A stretch of 49,656 nt of DNA. It comes from Flagellimonas beolgyonensis (GTDB taxonomy: Bacteria; Bacteroidota; Bacteroidia; Flavobacteriales; Flavobacteriaceae). The first letter of the stretch is position 1, and each line of letters opens with the position of its first letter. The notes below the pieces were generated by a model, which made no database searches, was not told the origin of the DNA, and worked only from the letters and a program-made list of their open reading frames with translations. The DNA lies in the NCBI RefSeq assembly GCF_003992615.1, contig NZ_RZMY01000012.1, positions 355 to 50,010 of the forward strand, written 5' to 3'. This document shows, piece after piece, positions 6,628-17,054 of the stretch. The position numbers and the translations under genes are program-made.

Positions 6628-9600
6628 TTACATTCGGATGGCACCTACGCCATTATCCCAAAGCTTTTTGTTGAATTCGGGGATATCGGATTTCATCAAA
6701 GTCTCTGCCCTTTGTTTCAATCCCACCCACTGGGCGTCCAATTCGTTCCTTCGATCTATGGAAGATTGATTGACCCTGGGCAACGAACTGTTGCTTTGGT
6801 TCATCAAAAATAGGTACTCTGCCGTAAACTTGTTCGGGAAATTCTCCACATCGTCATACGCTTGCGATTTACGCTGTACCATTTCTTCGTCCCATGTTTT
6901 CAGTTTGTCCAAAAGGGCCTGACCCTCCTTTTTAAGATCGGCATTGTCCAATTCCTTCATCAAATCCTTTAGTTGTCCCTGAACTTTGTACAACGTATTT
7001 ATCTTGTTGTGCATGTCTGTGAGGTTCGCCTCCAATTCGTTCATGAACCGATCTTGTTCCTCAAAACGTTCCTGGGTCATGCCGGTATTCGGCGTTGGTA
7101 TGACCATGCCTTGGGTAGAAACCGTTTTTCCCTCAGCCATCAAATTGATAATGTAATTTCCGGGCGGCACTTTGTGTCCTGTAAAATTGGCCTCGATGTA
7201 CACTCCGGGGATGCCGGGCAAAATGGGGGTCTTCAAATCCCAGACAAAACGGTTCAATCCTTTTTCGGTTCCCAAAACCGGGGCCGGCGGTGGACCGCCA
7301 CCGTTATGGGGCACATAGCTTTCATCCTTTTTGGAACTGAAAGATCGTACCACTTTTCCTTGACTGTTTTTGATTTCCAAGTTCACCTCGCTACTGTCCA
7401 TCGCCTTCGGCAAATTATAGTAGAGCACCATTCCGTTGGCAGGATTGACCCCTTCGTATGGATTGGTGCCATCCACACTTTTGGAACTGCTGTTCATCGG
7501 GCTGCCCCAAAAACCGTGAAGGGCATCCTCAGGTTTGAAAAGTATTAATTCGTTGGCATTGCCTTGGTGTTGAGCCAAGGTGGTGATATTGTCCAAAATC
7601 CAGAACGACCTACCCGAGGTGGCAACGATCAAATCACCTTGATGCACTTTTAGATCGGTGATGGGCGTTTTGGGCAGGTTCAATTGGAGGGATTCCCAAT
7701 TTTTTCCATCGTTCCAAGAAATGAAGAGTCCTTTTTCGGTTCCGGCATACAACAGCCCCTTGCGTTCTTGATCTTCACGGACCACTCGTGTGAATGCACC
7801 ATACGGGAGTCCGCTGCTGATGTTGGCCCATGTTTTTCCATAGTCCGTGCTTTTGTACAAAGCCGGGGTGTAATCGTTGAACTTGTACCGGGTAGTTACG
7901 ATGTAAACGGTAGCCGGGTCATGGGGCGATACTTCTATGGCGTTCACCAAACATTCCTGCAATCCTTTTGGGGTGATGTTTTGCCAAGATTCGCCTCCAT
8001 TTTTGGTCACATGTACCAAACCATCATCGCTTCCGGTGTACATAACTCCTTTTTCGTGAGGTGATTCGATGATGTAGGCCAATGTACCATAGTTCTCGGC
8101 GCCTACTGCCTCATTGGTATAGGGCTCGCCTCCATTGCCCTGTTTATCATCCTGATCACGGGTAAGGTCCGGTGAGATTTCTTCCCAAGTGACCCCATTG
8201 TCGCGGGTGCGCAACACCAATTGGGCACCATGGTAAAAGGTACCCGGTTCGTGTTGGGACCAAATGATCGGTGCGTTCCAGTTGTAGAGGTACTTCATGT
8301 TGCGGGCCTCCCTGCCCAAATATTGGATAGGTGCGGCCATCACATCGGTAGACATTTTGGACTCCATATCCAATAGTTCGATGGTTCCCAAATAACTGCC
8401 TCCCATCACGTAACGGGGGTTGTCGGGGTCAAAGGCCAAAAAGGCACTTTCACCACCTGCGGAGTAATGCCAGTCTTCTTGGCTAATACTCCATCGTCCT
8501 ACGGAAAGGCTTGCTATTTTAACTGAGGTGTTATCCTGTTGGCCACCATAAATATTATAAGGAAACAAATTGTCGGTATTGATGCGGTAGAACTGCGCCG
8601 TGGGCATGTTGTCTTGAAGGGTCCAATTTTCGCCATAATCAAAGGAAATGGTGGCCCCTCCATCATCGGCCAGTACCATGTTTTTGGAATTGCTGGGGTT
8701 GATCCAAAGATCATGCGTATCACCATGGGGTACCGAAATGGTTTTCCAGGTTTTACCGCCATCTTCCGATCGAAACATATTGGCACTCAATACATATACC
8801 GTATCCTCATCATTGGGGTCGGCAAACACTTCGATATAATACCAGGCACGCTGCACCAATCGATTGTCGCCACTTACCATGCTCCAGCTTTTGCCCGCAT
8901 CGTTGGACACGAACAAACCGCCCTTATCTTGATTGGAATCACTTTCGATCAGGGCATACACCTTATCTGAATTGGCAGGACTGACCGCAATGGCCATTTT
9001 CCCTTTTTCCTTTGGAAGACCTTCCGTCAATTCGGTCCAAGTATCCCCGCCGTCGGTTGATTTGTACAATCCGCTGCCCGGACCCCCACTGATCACTACA
9101 TGGGGCTTGCGTTGGTAGTCCCACATGGCTGCGTAGAGCGTTAAGGGGTTGTTGGCGTCCATGGACAGCTCCACGGCACCGGTTCCTTCATCCACAAAAA
9201 GTATGTTTTCCCAAGTTTTGCCACCGTCCTTGGAACGGTATACCCCTCTTTCCTTATTGGGGGCAAAGAGTGCTCCTTGGGCAGCCACATATACCACATC
9301 GGGATTGGTCGGATGGATGATGATCCGTGAGATATGTTGGGTTTTTTCAAGACCCAATTTGGTCCAGGTCTTCCCCGCATCGTTGGAACGGTACATGCCA
9401 TCGCCATAGGAGGTCATCACCCCACGAGGCGCATGTTCCCCCATTCCACAATACACAATATTGGGGTGGGACGGGGAAACGGAAACCGCTCCCACGGAAC
9501 CCATTTCAAAAAAACCATCGGAGATATTGTCCCATCGCCCTCCTGCATTGGTTGTTTTCCATAGGCCCCCTCCAGTGGTTCCCATGTAATAGGTCATTGG

Positions 9601-9750
9601 GTCCCCCACCACACCACTTGCGGTTACCGAACGGCCACCGCGAAACGGACCAATGTTCCTGAATTTAAGGGGTTGAAAATACTCGTTGGCGGTCTGGGCA
9701 AAAACCAGTGTCCCCATCATGGAACACAGGAACAATACTACTTTTTTCAT
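6628..9750 (-). CDS. Exported VPS10/BNR-repeat protein (paralog A)
   Basis: A 1040-residue protein with a Sec signal peptide (residues 1-18, ending LVFAQ). It begins with [13 protein letters not shown] and carries many BNR/Asp-box motifs (S-x-D-x-G-x-x-W, for example SNDAGKTW and SKDGGKTW), as in VPS10/sortilin-like proteins wrongly named glycosyl hydrolases. These fold as large beta-propellers, here probably two, followed by an FlgD-like Ig strand region (about 790-890) and a helical C-terminal part (about 900-1030). There is no type IX sorting domain. It is about the same length as the gene at 9818 and similar throughout, so the two arose by tandem duplication. Ligand or substrate unknown; a periplasmic or surface binding or peptidase-associated role is possible. 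Confidence 0.85.
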   Translation of the reverse strand: MKKVVLFLCSMMGTLVFAQTANEYFQPLKFRNIGPFRGGRSVTASGVVGDPMTYYMGTTGGGLWKTTNAGGRWDNISDGFFEMGSVGAVSVSPSHPNIVYCGMGEHAPRGVMTSYGDGMYRSNDAGKTWTKLGLEKTQHISRIIIHPTNPDVVYVAAQGALFAPNKERGVYRSKDGGKTWENILFVDEGTGAVELSMDANNPLTLYAAMWDYQRKPHVVISGGPGSGLYKSTDGGDTWTELTEGLPKEKGKMAIAVSPANSDKVYALIESDSNQDKGGLFVSNDAGKSWSMVSGDNRLVQRAWYYIEVFADPNDEDTVYVLSANMFRSEDGGKTWKTISVPHGDTHDLWINPSNSKNMVLADDGGATISFDYGENWTLQDNMPTAQFYRINTDNLFPYNIYGGQQDNTSVKIASLSVGRWSISQEDWHYSAGGESAFLAFDPDNPRYVMGGSYLGTIELLDMESKMSTDVMAAPIQYLGREARNMKYLYNWNAPIIWSQHEPGTFYHGAQLVLRTRDNGVTWEEISPDLTRDQDDKQGNGGEPYTNEAVGAENYGTLAYIIESPHEKGVMYTGSDDGLVHVTKNGGESWQNITPKGLQECLVNAIEVSPHDPATVYIVTTRYKFNDYTPALYKSTDYGKTWANISSGLPYGAFTRVVREDQERKGLLYAGTEKGLFISWNDGKNWESLQLNLPKTPITDLKVHQGDLIVATSGRSFWILDNITTLAQHQGNANELILFKPEDALHGFWGSPMNSSSKSVDGTNPYEGVNPANGMVLYYNLPKAMDSSEVNLEIKNSQGKVVRSFSSKKDESYVPHNGGGPPPAPVLGTEKGLNRFVWDLKTPILPGIPGVYIEANFTGHKVPPGNYIINLMAEGKTVSTQGMVIPTPNTGMTQERFEEQDRFMNELEANLTDMHNKINTLYKVQGQLKDLMKELDNADLKKEGQALLDKLKTWDEEMVQRKSQAYDDVENFPNKFTAEYLFLMNQSNSSLPRVNQSSIDRRNELDAQWVGLKQRAETLMKSDIPEFNKKLWDNGVGAIRM

Positions 9751-9779
9751 GTAATGGCGTTCTTTAGGTGTATCATCAA

Positions 9780-9812
9780 AAATGCCCTTTTACGAGAAGC
9801 AAAAGGGCATTT
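9780..9812 (-). terminator. Rho-independent terminator between the VPS10 paralogs
   Basis: Perfect 12-bp stem AAATGCCCTTTT/AAAAGGGCATTT with a 9-base loop. On the minus strand it continues with TT. It sits 5 bases after the stop of the upstream paralog and 30 bases before the next ATG, so it should reduce read-through into the second gene. Confidence 0.8.
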
Positions 9813-9817
9813 CAAAA

Positions 9818-12800
9818 TTATTCTTCGATGCTCAAATAATCCAATTGGAGCTTGTTGAACTCATCATTGAAGGCTGAGATTTCTTTATCCACCAAAGCAT
9901 CAAAAGCAGTCAACTGCTCTTTGATCTTTCCGGAAAGTTCATTCTTCACGGCAATGTCCTGCTCGGTGGGCGGGAAATCATCAATGGAAACCAAACTGTT
10001 CAAGTGGGCGAGTTTGTTGGTCAATCTGATCGGGAAATTCAAGGGATCTTGGTTACTTCGGTTTTTGGTCTGATACAATGCCTTTTCGATTTCACTGAAT
10101 TCCTCCTTCATCTTTTTGGCTTTGGCAACCAAGTCTTTGGTGGTCTCGTTATCCTTGTACTTTTTCACAAATTCGTCCAATTTACCATTGATGGCCCTGA
10201 TCTTTTTAATGGATTGGTGGGCGCGATCAACCGTTTCGTTGATGTCCGTGATAAAATCGAACTGCGTTTGCATATCGGCCACCGAAACCTCGGCTCTTGG
10301 ATCGGGCAAAATGGTGAACTGTTCGATTTGGTTATCCCCGTTAACGTTCAGACTTACCTTGTACGAACCGGGTACGGCTTTGGCGCCGTTCAAATTCGCC
10401 CACCACAAGATCATGCCCTGCAAACGCTCGGCTCCTTTGCCTCGGGTATCCCAAACAAAAGTGTTTCCACCTTTTTTGACTTCCAGTTTTTTGTCCTTTT
10501 CCTTGCTGTAGGTGCTATACGTTGCCAAGGTATCCCCATTCATTTTGGTATAGGTAAGGGCAATGCTGTCCTTATCGGCAACATCCTTCAGATAAAAATG
10601 GGTAATTACCCCGTTGGCCAAATTTTCACCTTCGGTCTTGGAAGGTCTTCTGGATTTGTTGCCTTTGGTACGATAGCTGTCCTTTGGCTTGTACAACACA
10701 GCACTTGCGGATTTCTTGGCATTGTCCAGCTGGTGCAGTAGGGTAAGGTCATCAATGACCCACAAGCTACGACCTTGGGTGGCCACAATCAAATTATCGT
10801 CTTTTATGGTCAGGTCGGTAATAGGCACAATCGGTAAATTCAACTGGAATTTTTCCCAATTCTTTCCATCATCAAATGAAATATACATTCCAGTTTCGGT
10901 ACCTGCGTACAACAATCCCTTTCTTTTGGGATCTTCGCGAACCACTCGGGTAAAATGCTCATCCTCGATACCGTTGGTGATCAAGGTCCAGGATTTTCCA
11001 TAATCTGTGGTTTTGTACAAATAGGGTTTAAAGTCGCCCAACTTATAACGGGTAGCTGCCACATAACAGGTGCCTTCATCAAACGTGGAGGGTTCAATGC
11101 TGTTGATCATGTTCCATTCCGGCATGTTGGTCGGGGTCACATTTTCCCAAGTTTTTCCGCCATCTTTCGTGACATGGATCAGGCCGTCATCACTACCTAC
11201 CCACAGCAACCCTTCTTTCAACGGGCTTTCGTTGGCCGCAAAAATGGTACAGTAGTATTCCACACTGGTATTATCCTGGGTGATGGGTCCCCCGCTGGAC
11301 ACCAACTTGGTGGGATCGTTTCGGGTCAAATCCCCACTGAGCAACTCCCAGCTTTGCCCTTCATTGGTGGTCATGTGCACATGGTTGGAGAAGGTGTACA
11401 ACTTATTGGAGTCGTGTTTGCTGAATATGATGGGGAAGTTCCACTGAAAACGGTACTTCATTCCTTCTGCACCATAACCCATAGGGTTATCGGGCCACAC
11501 ATTGATGCCTCGAACAGTTTTGTTCTTATGGTTGACGCGTGTTAAAAAGCCGCCGTAACTACCTCCATACACGATGTCGTTATCTTCTGGATCCACCGCA
11601 ATGTGGGCAGACTCACCCCCTGCGGTTGATTCCCAATCGTCCTCACCAATGGAGTTGTCATCACTTCGGTAATTGATACGCAAGGTAGAGTTGTCCTGTT
11701 GGGCCACATAAATGCGATACGGAAACGCGTTATCCGTGGTCACTCTATAAAATTGTGCTGTGGGCTGGTTGTAATAGGTACTCCAGGTTTCCCCACCATC
11801 GTAACTGATCTGGGCTCCCCCATCATCACCAATGATCATCCGTTGGGAATTCTCTGGGGCGATCCATAAATCATGGTGATCGCCATGCGGCGCATTGAAA
11901 GTGCTAAAAGTCTTACCGCCATCGGTACTTTTGTGGTACTGAACGTTGAGTACATACACCAAATCCTCATCGTTGGTATCGGCATATACTCGGGTATAGT
12001 ACCAGGCCCGTTGACGAATTTTTCGCTCTTCGTTGACCAAGCTCCATTTTTTTCCGCCGTCTTCCGACCGGTACAACCCTCCCTTGTCCTTGTTTTCCAC
12101 AATGGCCCAAACGCGGTCACTATTCACAGGTGATACGGCAACCCCGATAATCCCCAAAGTATCTTTTGGGAATCCTTCGTTTTTGGAAATCTCTGTCCAA
12201 GTTTCTCCACTATCGGTACTTTTCCAAAGTGCAGATCCGTCGCCCCCACTGCTCAAGCTGTAAGGGGTACGTTGCACTCTCCAAGTAGATGCATACAAGA
12301 TACGTGGGTTGTTCGGGTCGAAGGTCAAATCCACCGCACCGGCATGGTCGTTAACATATAGGATTTGCTTCCAAGATTTTCCACCATCGGTACTTTTATA
12401 TACCCCTCTTTCTTTGGTGGGTTTGTAGATATCGCCCAAAACGGCCGCATAAACGGTATTATAATCAGTAGGGTGCACACGGATGCGCGGTACATGCCTA
12501 CTTTTTTCCAAACCTGCCTTTTGCCAAGTCTTTCCGGCATCTTCCGTTTTCCAAACGCCATACCCGCTGGATACGTTTCCACGAACGGTAACCTCGCCAC
12601 CGCCCACATAAATTACGTTGGGATCGCTTTGTGCCACTTCTACGGCACCAATACTGCCACCAAAATAGCCATCGGAAATGTTGTCCCAAGTGCGACCACC
12701 ATCGGTGGTTTTCCAAACACCCCCACCCGTTGCTCCAAAATAGAACAGGTTGGGTTCACCGGGCACACCGGTGACCGCAGCAGAACGTCCACCTCGGAAC

Positions 12801-12952
12801 GGTCCGATCAATCGATATTCCAAGCTGGAATACAGATCTTGGGGATAGGCCGGAGCCGCTTGGGTATTCTTTTTTCTTTGTGCGTGAGTGGGAGTAACAA
12901 ATAACGTTGCGGCAAGCAAGAGCATGCCGAACCTGAAAAAGCAAGTCTTCAT
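9818..12952 (-). CDS. Exported VPS10/BNR-repeat protein (paralog B)
   Basis: A 1044-residue paralog of the gene at 6628. The signal peptide ends THAQ (about residue 24). It has the same opening block ([16 protein letters not shown]) and repeated Asp-boxes (STDGGKSW, SEDGGKKW, TTDYGKSW), predicting a double beta-propeller, followed by an Ig-like strand region and a helical tail rich in Lys/Glu (about 930-1030). No type IX sorting domain or lipobox is visible. The start at 12952 faces the divergent DUF1080 gene at 13059 across 106 bases. Function unknown; co-occurrence of two diverged copies suggests different ligands or substrates. Names such as glycosyl hydrolase in databases rest only on the propeller motif. 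Confidence 0.85.
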   Translation of the reverse strand: MKTCFFRFGMLLLAATLFVTPTHAQRKKNTQAAPAYPQDLYSSLEYRLIGPFRGGRSAAVTGVPGEPNLFYFGATGGGVWKTTDGGRTWDNISDGYFGGSIGAVEVAQSDPNVIYVGGGEVTVRGNVSSGYGVWKTEDAGKTWQKAGLEKSRHVPRIRVHPTDYNTVYAAVLGDIYKPTKERGVYKSTDGGKSWKQILYVNDHAGAVDLTFDPNNPRILYASTWRVQRTPYSLSSGGDGSALWKSTDSGETWTEISKNEGFPKDTLGIIGVAVSPVNSDRVWAIVENKDKGGLYRSEDGGKKWSLVNEERKIRQRAWYYTRVYADTNDEDLVYVLNVQYHKSTDGGKTFSTFNAPHGDHHDLWIAPENSQRMIIGDDGGAQISYDGGETWSTYYNQPTAQFYRVTTDNAFPYRIYVAQQDNSTLRINYRSDDNSIGEDDWESTAGGESAHIAVDPEDNDIVYGGSYGGFLTRVNHKNKTVRGINVWPDNPMGYGAEGMKYRFQWNFPIIFSKHDSNKLYTFSNHVHMTTNEGQSWELLSGDLTRNDPTKLVSSGGPITQDNTSVEYYCTIFAANESPLKEGLLWVGSDDGLIHVTKDGGKTWENVTPTNMPEWNMINSIEPSTFDEGTCYVAATRYKLGDFKPYLYKTTDYGKSWTLITNGIEDEHFTRVVREDPKRKGLLYAGTETGMYISFDDGKNWEKFQLNLPIVPITDLTIKDDNLIVATQGRSLWVIDDLTLLHQLDNAKKSASAVLYKPKDSYRTKGNKSRRPSKTEGENLANGVITHFYLKDVADKDSIALTYTKMNGDTLATYSTYSKEKDKKLEVKKGGNTFVWDTRGKGAERLQGMILWWANLNGAKAVPGSYKVSLNVNGDNQIEQFTILPDPRAEVSVADMQTQFDFITDINETVDRAHQSIKKIRAINGKLDEFVKKYKDNETTKDLVAKAKKMKEEFSEIEKALYQTKNRSNQDPLNFPIRLTNKLAHLNSLVSIDDFPPTEQDIAVKNELSGKIKEQLTAFDALVDKEISAFNDEFNKLQLDYLSIEE

Positions 12953-13058
12953 TTTTTTAATGTTGAGTTAGTCAGCCTTAAATGTAGTGAAAATGACGCA
13001 AAAAAAGTTCTTCAATATTTTGTACTTTAACCCTTCATAAAAAACCAATATCTGAACA

Positions 13059-13850
13059 ATGAACAAACTTTTAAAGTTGGCGATGGTATTGCTACTGATT
13101 GCCGCTTGCAAGAACACAGCGCCCAAATCCGAAGAAACAACCACTCCACAAAACGAAACGACCGAAACCTCAGAATGGATCTATCTTTTCGATGGTACCA
13201 GTTTGGAGGGTTGGCGGGGCTACAACATGGACTCGCTTCCTCCCGGATGGACCATCAAGGACAGCACTCTCACCTTTGACACCGAACTTGGTCTGGAACA
13301 AAACTATACCGGCGGCAAAGACATTCTTTATGGTGCTGAAGAGTTCGATAATTTCGAACTGTACCTCGAATGGAAAATCCCCGAAGGTGGTAATAGTGGC
13401 ATTTTTTACCATGTGAAGGAAGGCTATGATGGTCCTCCAGTTGTGGCACCCGAATACCAATTGATCGACGACGAAAACTACGCCAACATCCACGATTTGG
13501 TAGGCTACAATTCCCAATTTGGTGCCGAACATCCGGAGTTGCTTCAGGATTGGCAAAAAACAGGTGCCGATTATGCCATGCATGTGGCCGATGAATCCCA
13601 AAAACAACTGAATCCAGTCATGGAATGGAATTCCTCCAAAATCGTTTTTACCCCTGAAAAAGTGGAACACTGGCTCAACGGCAAAAAATTATTGGAGTTT
13701 GTACCCTGGTCAGAAGAATGGCAGGCCAAAAAGAATTCCGGAAAATGGGACAATGCCCCTGACTATGGAAAATTCAAAACTGGCTACATTGCCCTTCAAG
13801 ATCATGCGAGCCCCATTTGGTTCAGAAATATCAAAATCAAAAAATTATAA
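13059..13850 (+). CDS. DUF1080 (3-keto-disaccharide hydrolase-like) lipoprotein
   Basis: A 263-residue lipoprotein (lipobox LIAAC, Cys17) with one DUF1080 domain: LFDGTSLEGWRGYNMD near the start, then a concanavalin-like jelly-roll with DFELYLEWKIPEGGNSGIFY-type signatures (present here as NFELYLEWKIPEGGNSGIF) and a final DHASPIWFRNIKIK strand. DUF1080 proteins include hydrolases or lyases that cleave 3-keto sugars. The next gene, 11 bases on, is a Gfo/Idh/MocA oxidoreductase, the kind of enzyme that makes 3-keto sugars, so the pair may act on one glycoside. The substrate cannot be read from the sequence. Confidence 0.88.
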   Translation: MNKLLKLAMVLLLIAACKNTAPKSEETTTPQNETTETSEWIYLFDGTSLEGWRGYNMDSLPPGWTIKDSTLTFDTELGLEQNYTGGKDILYGAEEFDNFELYLEWKIPEGGNSGIFYHVKEGYDGPPVVAPEYQLIDDENYANIHDLVGYNSQFGAEHPELLQDWQKTGADYAMHVADESQKQLNPVMEWNSSKIVFTPEKVEHWLNGKKLLEFVPWSEEWQAKKNSGKWDNAPDYGKFKTGYIALQDHASPIWFRNIKIKKL

Positions 13851-13861
13851 CCCACCCAACC

Positions 13862-15289
13862 ATGAATAAAAGAGAATTTCTAAAGAAAAGTAGTGTTGGT
13901 GCATTGGGCATCATGCTCGCACCTTCCATATTAAAAGGAGGTTTGCCCAAAGAAAAGCTGCGCACCGCACATATCGGTGTCGGCAATATGGGCATGGAAG
14001 ACCTTAAGGCCATTTCATCCCACGGTTCGGTGGATGTGGTTGCCCTTTGTGATGTGGATGCCGTCAACCTTTCCACAGCCCATAAAATGCACCCTGGTGC
14101 CCGAGTATTTTTTGATTATCGGGCCATGTTGGAAGAAATGGGCGATGAAATCGATGCGGTGATCGTTTCCACCCCCGACCATACCCATGCCCCTGCTTCG
14201 TTGATGGCCATGGAAATGAACAAACCCGTCTATTGCCAAAAACCGTTGACGCATTATGTGTCGGAATCCCGCGCCATGAAAAAAATGGCCGCCGAAAAAG
14301 GGTTGGTGACCCAAATGGGCATTCAAGTACATTCCTTTTACGATTATAAGCTGGCCACATTGTTGATCCAATCTGGGATTATTGGCAAGGTTCATACCGT
14401 GCATGCCTGGTCTCCCAAAAACTGGGGGTACGATGGTCCGTTACCCGAAGGCGAGGACCCTGTACCGGCACAATTGGACTGGAACCTTTGGTTGGGCACT
14501 TCCAAGGAACGTCCCTACAAAGAGGGGATGTATCACCCCGGTAATTGGCGAAAACTGATGGATTACGGGTGCGGCACGTTGGGCGATATGGGCGTTCATA
14601 TTTTTGACACCCCCTACAATGCCTTGGAACTGGATGTCCCCAGAACCATCAAAACAGAATGTAGGCCTACCAACGGATTTGGCTATCCGGAACACAACAC
14701 GGTCACTTACGAATTTCCACAGACGCCCTACACCACCAAGACCTTAAAATGGGTGTGGTATGATGGACCAGGTGCACCGGCCATGCACGAAGATTTATTG
14801 CTACCGGGTATGACCATGGATAAAACCGGTAAAGCCGCCGCCTCAGAAAACATGAAGGACAAAATGTCCCTCAATGCCAAAGTCGCTGCTGAAAATGAGC
14901 TACCAGAACAAGGTGCCATGTTCGTGGGTGAAAAGGGACGATTGTTGTTGCCGCACTTTATGCAATTGCCCAAGAAAATCAGAAAGGGCAAGTACGTGGA
15001 CATTTCCAAAGAAATTGCAAAAGTTTCCGCCGAGCATAATTTGGGTGAACCCATTCGAAATTATGCAACGGAAGGTCCGAAACACTATCACCAATTTGTA
15101 GATGCGTGCTTGGGCAAAGGGGAAACCACAGCGCCTTTTGATTATGCCGCCCGTTTGACCGAAACCATTCTATTGGGAACCATTGCGGGGCGTTTCCCTG
15201 GTGAAACCTTGCATTGGGATGCGGAAACCGCCCGATTTAAAGAAGACAAGGCCAACCAATATTTGGCGGGTGATTATCGGGATTTTTAA
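13862..15289 (+). CDS. Gfo/Idh/MocA family oxidoreductase, exported
   Basis: A 475-residue NAD(P)-dependent oxidoreductase. The leader NKREFLKKSSVGALGIM is Tat-like but has Lys-Arg in place of Arg-Arg. The Rossmann part shows GVGNMGMEDL followed by VVALCDVD; the conserved Lys is in CQKPLTHY. The long C-terminal domain is of the Bacteroidota exported type. I chose the ATG at 13862, 11 bases after DUF1080, because it opens the signal sequence; an upstream in-frame ATG at 13817 would overlap DUF1080 and bury it. The enzyme may oxidise a sugar at C3 to feed the DUF1080 protein. Substrate unknown. Confidence 0.88.
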   Translation: MNKREFLKKSSVGALGIMLAPSILKGGLPKEKLRTAHIGVGNMGMEDLKAISSHGSVDVVALCDVDAVNLSTAHKMHPGARVFFDYRAMLEEMGDEIDAVIVSTPDHTHAPASLMAMEMNKPVYCQKPLTHYVSESRAMKKMAAEKGLVTQMGIQVHSFYDYKLATLLIQSGIIGKVHTVHAWSPKNWGYDGPLPEGEDPVPAQLDWNLWLGTSKERPYKEGMYHPGNWRKLMDYGCGTLGDMGVHIFDTPYNALELDVPRTIKTECRPTNGFGYPEHNTVTYEFPQTPYTTKTLKWVWYDGPGAPAMHEDLLLPGMTMDKTGKAAASENMKDKMSLNAKVAAENELPEQGAMFVGEKGRLLLPHFMQLPKKIRKGKYVDISKEIAKVSAEHNLGEPIRNYATEGPKHYHQFVDACLGKGETTAPFDYAARLTETILLGTIAGRFPGETLHWDAETARFKEDKANQYLAGDYRDF

Positions 15290-15291
15290 AA

Positions 15292-15813
15292 ATGGAAAAA
15301 CAACCTTCAACAACACCTCAAGAGGAGTATTGGTTGAGTGGTCCAATCCCCGAAATACCACCTCTGTTGCAACCAGCGGCCCATGCGCTGCTGCAATCGG
15401 TGCGTGATGTAAAAACCTATATGACGGATTTTCCCGAAGAGCAACTTTGGGAAAATCCTTTGGATAGGGCTTCCGTGGGGTTTCACTTGCGACATTTAAC
15501 AGGTGTGTTGGATCGTTTGCTCACCTATGCGAAAGGGGATGTTCTGACTACGAACCAACTGGCGTATTTAAAAAATGAGGGGAATGGACAAGACGCTCCA
15601 TCAACCCAACAATTGATTGCCCATTTTGAAGAAAAGGTCAACGAAGCCTTGAACCATTTTAAGACCATCCCGGAAAATACGCTTACCGAAGCGCGTTATG
15701 TGGGACGAAAAAAATTGCCCTCAACGGTGATCGGTCTGCTTTTTCATGCCGCCGAGCATAGTCAACGGCATGTAGGGCAATTGTTGGTAACCGTGAGTGC
15801 GGTCAAACAATAA
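15292..15813 (+). CDS. DinB-like four-helix protein
   Basis: A 173-residue DinB/YfiT-type protein. The fold is a four-helix bundle that usually binds a metal through three His. Candidates here are His65 or His68 (GFHLRHLTGVLDRLL) and His152, His156 and His160 (HAAEHSQRH). The gene starts 2 bases after the oxidoreductase stop and 10 bases before the P1 peptidase start, so it is part of the same operon. Members include thiol-dependent transferases and damage-inducible proteins; no specific reaction can be assigned. Confidence 0.8.
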   Translation: MEKQPSTTPQEEYWLSGPIPEIPPLLQPAAHALLQSVRDVKTYMTDFPEEQLWENPLDRASVGFHLRHLTGVLDRLLTYAKGDVLTTNQLAYLKNEGNGQDAPSTQQLIAHFEEKVNEALNHFKTIPENTLTEARYVGRKKLPSTVIGLLFHAAEHSQRHVGQLLVTVSAVKQ

Positions 15814-15823
15814 ATCTGATGTT

Positions 15824-16951
15824 ATGTCAAAACCAACTCGGGGCCTTTGTTATGTGTTTATCCTATTCCCGTTGCTGATGCTTTCCCAAAACCGACTTCG
15901 CGATCATGGTGTTGAAATTGGAGTGCTTAAACCGGGTGCTTTGAACGCTATCACCGATGTGCCAGGGGTACAGGTAGGGCACACCACCTTGATCAAAGGG
16001 GAAAACATCCGAACCGGGGTTACGGCCCTACTGCCGCACGGCGGGAATCTCTTTCAAGATAAAGTGCCTGCGGCCATTTATGTGGGCAATGGATTCGGAA
16101 AGTTGGCCGGTTACACCCAAGTAAAGGAATTGGGCAATCTGGAAACGCCGATCATCCTCACCAATACTTTGAGTGTGCCCACCGCGATGAATGCGGTAAT
16201 TGGCTATACGTTGAATCAAGAGGGGAATGAAGCGGTCCGTTCCGTGAATGCGGTGGTGGGGGAAACCAATGATGGCTACCTCAACGATATCCGTGGCCGT
16301 CATGTGACCGAAACTGATGTACTGCAAGCCATCCAAAATGCAAAGACGGGACCTGTGGCCGAAGGCAATGTGGGTGCCGGAACGGGCACGGTCTGTTTTG
16401 GGTTTAAGGGCGGTATAGGAACCGCATCCCGAGTAGTGCCGAAACAATCCGGCGGATATACCGTGGGCGTTTTGGTGCAGACCAATTTTGGCGGGGTGTT
16501 GCAAGTGGCCGGTGTTGAAGTGGGCAAAAAACTGGGGCACTACTCCAACAGTTTCAAGTATTCACCAGATGGTTCCTGTATGATGGTGGTAATGACCGAT
16601 GCCCCTTTGGATGCCCGAAACCTGGAGCGCTTGGCGAAACGAGCCATGCTGGGCCTCTCACGAACAGGAGGTATTGCCAGCAACGGCAGCGGCGATTATG
16701 TGATTGCCGTTTCCACAGCCGAAGCCTGCCGCATTCCCTACGAAAGCGAAAATCCTGTTCAAAACGCCCCGACTTTGCGTAACGAGGCCATGACCCCCTT
16801 GTTTTTGGCCACCATCGAGGCTACGGAGGAAGCCATTCTCAATTCCCTTTTTGCCAGCGAGACCATGACAGGAAGGGATGGACATAAAATGGAAGCATTG
16901 CCCAAGGAAAAGGTGTTGGAGATGTTGAAGGCCGCAGGCAGGATGGATTAA
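15824..16951 (+). CDS. Exported P1 family (DmpA-like) peptidase
   Basis: A 375-residue Ntn-hydrolase of the S58/P1 family (L-aminopeptidase/D-esterase, beta-peptidyl aminopeptidase). It matures by self-cleavage; the expected bond is Gly288-Ser289 in ASNGSGDYVIA, giving chains of about 288 and 87 residues with Ser289 as the nucleophile. Other landmarks are GALNAITDVPGVQVGHTTL near the N-terminus and AEGNVGAGTGTVCFGFKGG in the middle. The ATG at 15824 opens a short signal peptide ending LMLSQ, so it is likely periplasmic. Last gene of the DUF1080 unit. Confidence 0.9.
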   Translation: MSKPTRGLCYVFILFPLLMLSQNRLRDHGVEIGVLKPGALNAITDVPGVQVGHTTLIKGENIRTGVTALLPHGGNLFQDKVPAAIYVGNGFGKLAGYTQVKELGNLETPIILTNTLSVPTAMNAVIGYTLNQEGNEAVRSVNAVVGETNDGYLNDIRGRHVTETDVLQAIQNAKTGPVAEGNVGAGTGTVCFGFKGGIGTASRVVPKQSGGYTVGVLVQTNFGGVLQVAGVEVGKKLGHYSNSFKYSPDGSCMMVVMTDAPLDARNLERLAKRAMLGLSRTGGIASNGSGDYVIAVSTAEACRIPYESENPVQNAPTLRNEAMTPLFLATIEATEEAILNSLFASETMTGRDGHKMEALPKEKVLEMLKAAGRMD

Positions 16952-17054
16952 ATTCATTCATCTGTAACAAACTCCCTTCATTTCATACTAATCCATCGGA
17001 AAGCTTCCACACTTTTTTTACCTTTAAGGAGCAAACAAGTTAAAAAACACTACC

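Noticed and set aside
6628..12952. Sialidase or glycoside hydrolase activity for the BNR proteins
   Set aside because: Only Asp-box repeats are present. I see no sialidase arginine triad or catalytic Tyr/Glu arrangement.
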